Shown here in pieces: positions 6,942-11,770 of a DNA stretch of 11,770 nucleotides (position 1 is its first letter; each line of letters begins with the position of its first letter). The DNA lies in the NCBI GenBank assembly GCA_050260095.1, contig JBLNBQ010000137.1:1-11770 (forward strand), written 5' to 3'. A program made the translations under genes and the position numbers. Origin of the DNA: JBLNBQ01 sp050260095 (GTDB lineage Bacteria; Bacillota; UBA5301; DYFA01). The notes under the pieces were generated by a model that made no database searches, had not been told where the DNA came from, and saw only the letters and a program-made list of their open reading frames with translations.

Positions 6942-7133
6942 AGGCGTTCCTCTCCCAATGCGGTTGGTTTGGGTCACCGACCTGTTCGCCTCGCCCCGCC
7001 CCCTCACCTGCCAAGAGCTTCCTGGTCCCTGGGCAGGAACCGGAGTCACGCGTGCGAAGTGGTTGGAGGTCTCCGGGGGAGCCCCGACCCGCCCACACCG
7101 CGAGGCAAAGGCCATCGGGTGGAGGTAACGCAG
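6942..7133. other. Divergent intergenic region between the NUDIX gene and the AEC remnant
   Basis: No gene is seen in these 192 bases. They include a short GC hairpin, CGGGG-GAG-CCCCG (7074-7086), and a CCTG...CAGG pairing near 7021-7036. No clear promoter hexamers are visible on either strand, although a promoter pair for the divergent genes must lie here. Confidence 0.4.
7121..7126 (+). promoter_or_regulatory. Ribosome binding site fixing a TTG start
   Basis: GGAGGT lies 7 bases before TTG 7134. The alternative in-frame GTG at 7119 overlaps the site itself, so TTG is preferred. Confidence 0.75.
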
Positions 7134-7896
7134 TTGACCGCACCGGTTCTCATCATCGTGGAGCGTCTCTTTCAAGTCGCAGTATACCTCACCATCGGGT
7201 TCGTCGCGCGCCGGACGCGGCTGCTCGACGAGACGATCCTTCCCGGGCTGTCGAACTTCGTCTACCAGCTTTTCCTCCCTACGGTGATCTTCTACTCCGC
7301 CCTCCGGGGCGCCCGGCTGCTGGAGTGGCGGAGCATGGTCCTGCCGGCGCTATCGCTCTCCGTGACGGCCATCTCCCTTGAGGCAAGTTTGCTGTACCAG
7401 CGCTGGCGGTTCGGCCGCCGGGAAAGCGCTTCGGTCGCCGTCGCGGGCGCGTTCGGCAACACCGCTTTTCTCGGGATTCCGCTGTGCGCCGCCCTCTTCG
7501 GCGCGGCGGGGGGCGCCCAGGCGGCCCTGTGCGACTTCGGCAACACCTTGGTGACCTTCACGCTGGGCGCACACCTCCTCGCGCGCCGAAACCAGGGTGG
7601 TGGCGCCCCGCGGGGGTGGTGGCGGGCTGCCGCCAACCGAAACACCTTGGCGCTGGCTATGGGGCTCTTGGCCGGGCGTCTGCCGGTGGTGCCGCCGGAG
7701 TGGCTGGTGGCGCCGGTGGCCGGGGTGGCGGGGGCGGCCCTGCCGGTGGCGATGATTGTGGTGGGGGCGACCATCGCCGGCCTTTCAGCGCGGCGCGACA
7801 TGCTGGTGGAACGCGGGGAGGGGCCGGCGCTGGCGGCGCTTTCTCACTACCGTGTTCTGTTTCCTCACCATCCCCCTCTGGATGCTGGCTGTCTAG
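7134..7896 (+). pseudogene. AEC (auxin efflux carrier) family transporter, disrupted by internal deletion and frameshift
   Basis: Members of the AEC family are 10-helix permeases of about 300 residues that export or import small organic acids. The first 220 codons read well: an N-terminal LFQVAVYLTIGFVARR, then FLPTVIFYSAL, GAFGNTAFLGIPL (helix-breaking motif), NTLVTFTLGAHL, and LPVAMIVVGATIAGLS. After GLSARRD (about 7800) the expected block of roughly 50-60 residues is missing, and the frame resumes with MLVERGEGPALAA, the near-C-terminal motif. The true ending FLTTVFCFLTIPLWMLAV then lies in the next frame (7840-7896, stop TAG 7894-7896). So the gene has lost one internal segment and taken one frame change near 7839. 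Reading on in the first frame gives unrelated sequence antisense to the next gene. The protein is probably non-functional; a sequencing error could explain the frameshift but not the deletion. Confidence 0.75.
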
Positions 7897-8336
7897 GCGA
7901 AAAGCTCCGGCGTGTATTCGGTGGGGAGGTAGCGCCCGCGCCGGACGCGGCGGACGAAGACCTTGTCCTGCGGGTGCCGCGCGACCAGGGTGGCCAGGGC
8001 CCAGCTGAGCTGTTCAGGACTCAAGGCGTCGATGTTCTGCTCGCGCAGGAAGAGCGCCATTTGGCGAGCCGTGTAACCCGACGGGCACGGCGATTCCTTG
8101 TGGAGCTGGGCCAGGGCGTAGGCGGCCTTCTGCAGGTTGGAGAGCAGGCGGGGCAGGGTGGTGGAACCCGGGGAACCGGCCGGCTCAGGCGAAGGCTCCG
8201 GCGTGGCGGCGGTGGCTGGGACGCCCGGCTCGTCCGCCAACTCGACGTCGCCTCCGACCAGGATCTCCCTCAGCCGTAGCCAGCGGTTTCGGTCTCGCAA
8301 AAGTTGATCCGGCACCTGGACTTTGATTTCCAGCAC
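7893..8336 (-). CDS. Hypothetical protein with a possible C-terminal winged-helix (HARE-HTH-like) domain
   Basis: I do not recognise a named family. A GTG start at 8336 is favoured because GGAGG (8349-8345) lies 8 bases upstream; the ATG at 8351 would make that site part of the coding sequence, but it remains possible and adds five residues. The 147-residue product has a short charged N-terminal part (VLEIKVQVPDQLLRDRNRW), then a Pro/Ala/Ser linker (about 36-60), then a helical region. The C-terminal part, GYTARQMALFLREQ, LSPEQLSWALATLVAR, FVRRVRRGRYLP, has the layout of a winged helix: helices followed by a basic beta wing ending in RGRY. A DNA- or RNA-binding role is plausible but weakly supported. 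It is convergent with the AEC remnant; the stops share the CTAG at 7893-7896. Confidence 0.7.
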   Translation of the reverse strand: MLEIKVQVPDQLLRDRNRWLRLREILVGGDVELADEPGVPATAATPEPSPEPAGSPGSTTLPRLLSNLQKAAYALAQLHKESPCPSGYTARQMALFLREQNIDALSPEQLSWALATLVARHPQDKVFVRRVRRGRYLPTEYTPELFA

Positions 8337-8342
8337 ACGCAA

Positions 8343-8349
8343 CACCTCC
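8343..8349 (-). promoter_or_regulatory. Ribosome binding site that decides a GTG over an ATG start
   Basis: Read leftward, ATGGAGGTGTTGCGTGTG holds GGAGG inside the first codons of the longer frame, 8 bases before GTG 8336. Upstream of the ATG only a weak AAGAG is present. Confidence 0.5.
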
Positions 8350-8385
8350 ATACTGGCACTCTTGGCACCCTTGGGTTCCTGGAGT

Positions 8386-8391
8386 AGTATA
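8386..8391 (-). promoter_or_regulatory. Weak promoter -10 candidate for the winged-helix-like gene
   Basis: TATACT is present on the minus strand just downstream of a probable terminator, so a separate start of transcription is expected here. No good -35 hexamer lies at 16-18 bases, hence the low confidence. Confidence 0.3.
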
Positions 8392-8413
8392 TGCCAACAA
8401 CCCCAAGGCCATA

Positions 8414-8451
8414 GCCAAAAGCGAAGCGGCCGCGCGGTGCGCACGGCCGCT
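8414..8451 (-). terminator. Intrinsic terminator after the HesB-like selenoprotein gene
   Basis: On the minus strand AGCGGCCG (8451-8444) pairs exactly with CGGCCGCT (8432-8425), giving an 8-base GC stem with an 11-base loop. It is followed by TCGCTTTTGG, a short and imperfect T-run. It lies about 30 bases after the TGA stop of the gene. Confidence 0.6.
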
Positions 8452-8479
8452 CAGGAGTCGAGTGGTGCCGGATCGTCGG

Positions 8480-8806
8480 TCAGCCGCACGAGCCGGAGCA
8501 GGAACCGCAGGCCCCTTCGGGCTGGCGCTCCGGCTTGATGATGAACCCTTCACCGCTCGGTCCGACCTCGTACTGAATGTTCACGGGGCCGATCGGCTCC
8601 ATCTCGCTCTTGTCGAGGACGAAGGTGAGCCCGCCGATCTCCTCCACGATGTCCTTCTCAGCGTCTGATGACTCTTCCAGAGCCATTCCAAAGCGGGGGC
8701 CGCTTCAACCGTAACCCTGGATATAGACGCGGACGAGGTTGGGCCCGGCATGGGAACTCAGGAATTCCCTGATCTTCTCCTGAGCCTGTTCGGTGACGTT
8801 CAGCAT
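8480..8806 (-). CDS. HesB/IscA-like selenoprotein (in-frame UGA read as selenocysteine)
   Basis: Read leftward from ATG 8806, behind GAGAAGAGGTG at 8822-8812, the frame gives MLNVTEQAQEKIREFLSS, then VRVYIQGYG and an in-frame TGA at 8707-8705. It continues SGPRFGMALEE to a second TGA at 8482-8480. The reading on both sides of the first TGA is one continuous small HesB/IscA-like protein of 108 residues. The TGA (residue 34) falls exactly where IscA proteins have their first cluster-binding cysteine, and the family called HesB-like selenoprotein has a selenocysteine. The C-terminus CGSCSGSCG carries further Cys ligands. The protein probably binds or carries iron-sulfur clusters or another metal; its physiological role is not settled. 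Standard gene calling would report only the 68-residue part from ATG 8686. It follows a small membrane protein gene, with 102 bases between, and has its own terminator. Confidence 0.9.
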
Positions 8807-8908
8807 TCAGGCACCTCTTCTCCGGGCTTTAGTTTAACCAGGGGGGAGCCCGAACCCGAACCTGGATGATGACTGCTTCATCGGTCTCATCCTACCAGGA
8901 CTGTCTTT

Positions 8909-9223
8909 CTAAGTCAAGGGAGGCGGCTGGTCGGAGCGGGTGCGGAAGGTGCGGTAGGTCCAGACCCGGTCGAGGATGTCGGCGAAAAGCGTGAACAGCG
9001 AAGCTAAAGCCAGCCAAAGAGCGGTGGCCTTGAGACCCGGCCAGCGGCCCGCGGTGACGGCCAGGCTGACCAGGGGGACGCACAGGAGCGCCCGGGAAAG
9101 GAGCACCAGCCAGGCCCACTTGAGCGGCCCCAGCCTCGACGACCGCCAGCGCAGGGAGGAGAGCGTCGAGCCGAGCAGCAGGGCGACGGCCCCGAGAGCG
9201 AGCAGGGCGGCGAGCCAGCGCAC
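8909..9223 (-). CDS. Small membrane protein with three transmembrane helices, function unknown
   Basis: The start is GTG 9223: AAGGAGG (9238-9232) lies 8 bases upstream, whereas the GTG at 9232 overlaps that site. The 104-residue product has three hydrophobic segments (about 3-22, 36-58 and 66-84), short basic loops (RWRSSR) and a basic, Pro-rich C-terminal tail, so the C-terminus is probably cytoplasmic. I recognise no family. It is upstream of the HesB-like selenoprotein on the same strand and divergent from the ECF transporter gene. Confidence 0.7.
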   Translation of the reverse strand: MRWLAALLALGAVALLLGSTLSSLRWRSSRLGPLKWAWLVLLSRALLCVPLVSLAVTAGRWPGLKATALWLALASLFTLFADILDRVWTYRTFRTRSDQPPPLT

Positions 9224-9246
9224 GGACGCCACCTCCTTTCACGAGT

Positions 9247-9275
9247 ATCATACCTGACTGGGAGCCCAGCATAAA
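9247..9275 (-). promoter_or_regulatory. Candidate promoter with a palindrome in the spacer
   Basis: On the minus strand TATGAT (9252-9247) fits a -10 box (5 of 6). TTTATG (9275-9270) is a poor -35 at 17 bases. The spacer contains CTGGGAGCCCAG (9258-9269), a 5-base inverted repeat with a 2-base centre that could be an operator. The resulting leader would be very short, ending at the ribosome site of the three-helix protein. Confidence 0.35.
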
Positions 9276-9282
9276 GAAGGAA

Positions 9283-9327
9283 TTGCCCCGGGGGGCGACG
9301 AAGACGCCCAAAGCGCCCCCGGCGCAA
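9283..9327 (+). promoter_or_regulatory. Long GC hairpin in the 5' leader of the ECF transporter gene
   Basis: TTGCCCCGGGGGGCG (9283-9297) pairs with CGCCCCCGGCGCAA (9314-9327) through about 13 base pairs, with one C-C mismatch and one bulged G, around a 16-base loop. No T-run follows on the plus strand, so it is not a simple terminator. It lies 48 bases before the gene start and could be a regulatory leader element. I match it to no riboswitch class. Confidence 0.4.
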
Positions 9328-9374
9328 ACGTCCGGTACCGCTGCTTGGCGGACTGGAACGGGAGGGAACGAAAA

Positions 9375-9887
9375 GTGAATAGCCTGACCCGCAAGACCAC
9401 GGTGGCCGGTTTGCTCGGCGCCATGACCGTGGTGCTGGCCGTGAGCCCCATCGGGAGAATCCCGGTGCCATGGACCGGCCTCGTCGCAACAACCATGCAT
9501 CTCCCCGCCATCATCGGCGGCATCCTCGAAGGTCCCGCCGTGGGCGCGGGGGTCGGCCTGATCTTCGGCGTGTACAGCTGGCTGGTTCCGAGCAACCCGT
9601 TCTTTAGCAACCCCCTGGTCTCCGTCTTGCCCCGGTTGCTCATCGGTCCTTTGGCGTATCTTGCCTTCCGGGCCACCCGCCGGGCGGAGTGGGCCGCAGT
9701 GGCCGGCACCGTGACCAACACGGCCGGCGTGCTCGGGATGATCGGCCTCTTCGGCTACCTGCCGTGGAAGGCCGTCCTGGGGGTGGCCGCCACCAACGGG
9801 CTTGGCGAGGTGGTCCTGGCGACCGTGGTGGTAGGTCTCTTTTACCGCAAAGTCAGCGCCTTCCACGGCCCAGGTCGCGCCATCTAG
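9375..9887 (+). CDS. ECF transporter S component, probably for pantothenate
   Basis: S components are the substrate-binding membrane subunits of energy-coupling-factor vitamin transporters and work with shared EcfA, EcfA' and EcfT subunits encoded elsewhere. GTG 9375 is chosen because GGAGGG (9361-9366) lies 8 bases upstream. The 170-residue product has about six hydrophobic segments and the usual features: a basic N-terminus (VNSLTRKTTVAGLLGAM) for docking to EcfT, then PIGRIPVPW, a TTMHLPAIIGGILEGP motif, and GLIFGVYSWLVPSNPFF. This layout matches the general ECF S-component family. Pantothenate is inferred from the next gene, coaX, 46 bases downstream; another vitamin such as riboflavin or a queuosine precursor cannot be ruled out. 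Confidence 0.85.
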   Translation: MNSLTRKTTVAGLLGAMTVVLAVSPIGRIPVPWTGLVATTMHLPAIIGGILEGPAVGAGVGLIFGVYSWLVPSNPFFSNPLVSVLPRLLIGPLAYLAFRATRRAEWAAVAGTVTNTAGVLGMIGLFGYLPWKAVLGVAATNGLGEVVLATVVVGLFYRKVSAFHGPGRAI

Positions 9888-9933
9888 CGGCCACCCGGCG
9901 CCCCGGGCCGCCCGGCGAGCGAGGAGGAACCAC

Positions 9934-10710
9934 ATGCTCCTGGTCGTGGACATCGGCAACACCAACACTGTACTCGGTCTCTTCGAGGGCGAGCAGTTGG
10001 TCAGAGACTGGCGGGTGACGACCGCCGCGTCCTACACCGCCGACGAAGTCAGCCTGCTCCTGCACAACCTGTTGGCGCTCGGGGGCGTCGAGCGGGCGCA
10101 GGTGACCGCCGTGGCCGCCTCCTCGGTGGTCCCGCCGGTCGTCCCGGCGTGGGAAGAGGGGATCCATCGCTACCTCGGCGTCGAGGCGCTCTTCGTCGGT
10201 CCCGGCGTCAAGACCGGGTTGCCGGTTCGCTACGAGAATCCGAAAGAGGTGGGGGCCGACCGGATCGTCAACGCGGTGGCCGCCCTGGCCCGCTACGGGG
10301 GGCCGGCGATCGTGATCGACTTCGGCACGGCCACGACCTTCGACGCCCTCTCGGCGCAGGGCGAGTACCTGGGCGGCGCCATCTGCCCGGGGCTCGGCAT
10401 CTCGGTGGAGGCCCTGGTGAACCGGACGGCCAAACTACCCCGAGTGGAGTTGGTCCGGCCGGCGAAGGTGATCGGCAAGACCACCGTCACCAGCATCCAG
10501 GCCGGCGTCATCTACGGCGCGGTGGGGCAGACCAGGGAGATCATCCGGCGGATGGCCGCCGAACTCGGGGGGGCACCCAAGGTGATCGCCACCGGGGGGC
10601 TCGCCAGGGTCATCGCCGGCGACCTGCCCGAGATCGAGGTGGTCGACCAGGGTCTGACCCTCGAAGGACTCCGCCTGATCCACGAGCGGAACCGGGCGGA
10701 CAACGCCTGA
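9934..10710 (+). CDS. coaX: Type III pantothenate kinase
   Basis: CoaX phosphorylates pantothenate to 4'-phosphopantothenate, the first step of coenzyme A synthesis. It needs a monovalent cation and is not inhibited by CoA, unlike CoaA. ATG 9934 follows GAGGAGG (9921-9927) by 6 bases. The 258-residue product has the normal length and the ASKHA-fold motifs: DIGNTNT (6-12) with the phosphate loop, NPKEVGADRIVNA (102-114) with the catalytic Asp at 109, and IDFGTATTFD (128-137). The dimer-contributed SIQAGVIYGAVGQ segment (187-199) follows. It sits between a vitamin transporter gene and hflX on the same strand, with a 28-base gap to hflX, so the three are probably one transcript. Confidence 0.96.
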   Translation: MLLVVDIGNTNTVLGLFEGEQLVRDWRVTTAASYTADEVSLLLHNLLALGGVERAQVTAVAASSVVPPVVPAWEEGIHRYLGVEALFVGPGVKTGLPVRYENPKEVGADRIVNAVAALARYGGPAIVIDFGTATTFDALSAQGEYLGGAICPGLGISVEALVNRTAKLPRVELVRPAKVIGKTTVTSIQAGVIYGAVGQTREIIRRMAAELGGAPKVIATGGLARVIAGDLPEIEVVDQGLTLEGLRLIHERNRADNA

Positions 10711-10738
10711 AGAGCATCCGGCCGTCAGAGCGGGGAAA

Positions 10739-11770
10739 ATGAAGGGTGTGAAAGAGATCACCGCACCACCGGGCCGCGGGCACGACGTGAAGGCTTTCGG
10801 GCGGGGCGAGCGGGCCGTGCTGGCCTCCCTCACCCTTCCGGCCCAGCACCCTTCCGAGACGGACGAGATGCTACGCGAGCTGGGGGAACTGGCGGCCACC
10901 GCCGGCGCGGAGGTGGTGGCGCTGGTCAGCCAGCGCCGGGACCACCCCGACGGCGCGTTCTATCTCGGCGAGGGCAAGGTGGACGAACTCCACCTGCTCG
11001 TCCACGCCGAAGGGGCCGAACTGCTCATCTGCGACGACGAACTGACCCCCACCCAGCAGCGCAACCTCGAGGAGAAGCTCGAGATCCGGGTGATCGACCG
11101 GGCCCGGCTGATCCTCGACATCTTCGCCCAGCGCGCCCGCACGAAGGAGGCCCAGCTCCAGGTGGAGCTGGCGCAGCTCGAGTACGTGCTGCCCCGGCTC
11201 ACGGGCCAAGGGGCGGCCCTGTCACGGCTGGGCGGCGGCATCGGAACGCGGGGTCCCGGCGAGACGGCCCTCGAGGTGGACCGCCGCCGCATCAGGAGCC
11301 GCATCGCCGCGCTCCGCCGGCAGCTCGAGGAGGTACGGAAGCACCGGGGGGTCCAACGCCAGGAAAGGCTCGCTTCGGGCCTGCCCGTGGTCGCTTTGGT
11401 CGGCTACACCAACGCCGGCAAGTCGACGCTCCTCAACCGCCTGACGGCCGCCGGTGTCCTGGCCGAGGACAGACTCTTCGCCACGCTCGACCCGACCGTC
11501 CGGCGCTTCACGCTTCCCACGGGAGAGACGCTGCTGCTCGTCGACACCGTGGGGTTCATCCGGAAGCTTCCCCACGAACTCGTGGCGGCTTTCCGGGCGA
11601 CCCTCGAAGAATCGACCGGCGCCGACCTGCTGCTGCACGTGATGGACGCCTCCCACCCGGGCTTCCTCGCCCAGAAGCAGGCGGTGGAGACCGTCCTGTC
11701 GGAGCTCCGGGTCGAACCGGCACGGGTCATCCCTGTCTTGAATAAGGTGGACTTGATTCAGAGCGGCTAC
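10739..11770 (+). CDS. hflX: GTPase HflX (3' end outside window)
   Basis: HflX is a translation-factor GTPase that binds the 50S subunit, splits stalled or heat-damaged 70S ribosomes and helps in heat and antibiotic stress. The frame is open to the last base: 344 codons of a protein usually about 420-440 long, so only the C-terminal part is missing. ATG 10739 is used; the ribosome site (GAGCGGGG) is modest, and GTG 10748 is a possible alternative. In order: the N-terminal HflX domain (residues about 25-130), the GGGIGTRGPGETALEVDRRR linker (165-184), then the G domain with GYTNAGKST (222-230, P-loop), DTVGF (269-273) and NKVD (335-338). It is the last visible gene of the ECF-coaX run. Confidence 0.96.
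   Translation, partial: MKGVKEITAPPGRGHDVKAFGRGERAVLASLTLPAQHPSETDEMLRELGELAATAGAEVVALVSQRRDHPDGAFYLGEGKVDELHLLVHAEGAELLICDDELTPTQQRNLEEKLEIRVIDRARLILDIFAQRARTKEAQLQVELAQLEYVLPRLTGQGAALSRLGGGIGTRGPGETALEVDRRRIRSRIAALRRQLEEVRKHRGVQRQERLASGLPVVALVGYTNAGKSTLLNRLTAAGVLAEDRLFATLDPTVRRFTLPTGETLLLVDTVGFIRKLPHELVAAFRATLEESTGADLLLHVMDASHPGFLAQKQAVETVLSELRVEPARVIPVLNKVDLIQSGY

Noticed and set aside
6435..8279. A single 614-codon plus-strand frame covering the NUDIX gene and the AEC gene
   Set aside because: Its first part is antisense to a clear NUDIX gene and its last part antisense to the winged-helix-like gene. Only 7134 to about 7840 is AEC sequence.
8480..8686. A 68-residue protein starting at ATG 8686, treating the TGA at 8707 as a real stop
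   Set aside because: No ribosome site precedes ATG 8686, and the 33 codons upstream of the TGA encode the matching N-terminal half of the same HesB/IscA-like family.
9283..9327. Rho-independent terminator on the plus strand
   Set aside because: No T-run follows the stem on the plus strand, and there is no upstream plus-strand gene within reach.
1..11770. CRISPR array, insertion sequence, tRNA or rRNA genes
   Set aside because: I saw no regularly spaced repeats, transposase motifs, terminal inverted repeats with target duplication, or tRNA/rRNA-like sequence on either strand.

Overview
The window is about 11.8 kb of very GC-rich, gene-dense bacterial DNA. It has strong GGAGG-type ribosome binding sites, frequent GTG/TTG starts and 4-8 base translational overlaps. 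The gene content suggests a high-GC member of the Bacillota, perhaps a thermophile-type lineage such as Symbiobacteriia or its neighbours: a PgsBC-type amide ligase cluster, a type III pantothenate kinase, an ECF vitamin transporter subunit, HflX, and a HesB-like selenoprotein. The lineage is inferred, not proven. I see no phage genes, insertion sequences, tRNA, rRNA or CRISPR.

Region 1 (1-5157, all plus) is a tightly packed operon. In order it holds: the C-terminus of a polytopic membrane protein; a 49-residue membrane mini-protein; a secreted zinc carboxypeptidase/deacylase-like enzyme of the M14/AstE type; pgsB, pgsC and a PgsW-type protein; an unrecognised 159-residue protein; and a YjbQ-family protein. 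The PgsB ligase and PgsC membrane partner would make and handle a gamma-linked polyglutamate or a related amide polymer at the membrane. The secreted zinc enzyme is well placed to trim it, and the upstream membrane protein may move product or substrate. No pgsA/capA is visible in the window.

Region 2 (5158-6540, plus) has deoC, then a 107-base leader with two mutually exclusive pairings, one of which hides the ribosome binding site of a two-helix membrane protein of unknown function.

Region 3 (6537-9223) is a mosaic of both strands. It holds a MutT-type NUDIX hydrolase (minus), a broken AEC-family transporter (plus, with an internal deletion and a frameshift), a possible winged-helix protein (minus), a HesB/IscA-like selenoprotein whose reading frame contains an in-frame UGA (minus), and a small three-helix membrane protein (minus). 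Both convergent gene pairs share a CTAG in which the two stop codons overlap.

Region 4 (9375-11770, plus) is a likely operon: an ECF transporter S component, coaX (type III pantothenate kinase) and hflX (ribosome-associated GTPase, cut by the window end). The neighbourhood suggests the S component takes up pantothenate for CoaX.

The points most worth a second look are the UGA-containing HesB-like gene, the leader before position 6034, the mini-protein plus zinc enzyme in the pgs operon, and the damaged AEC transporter.
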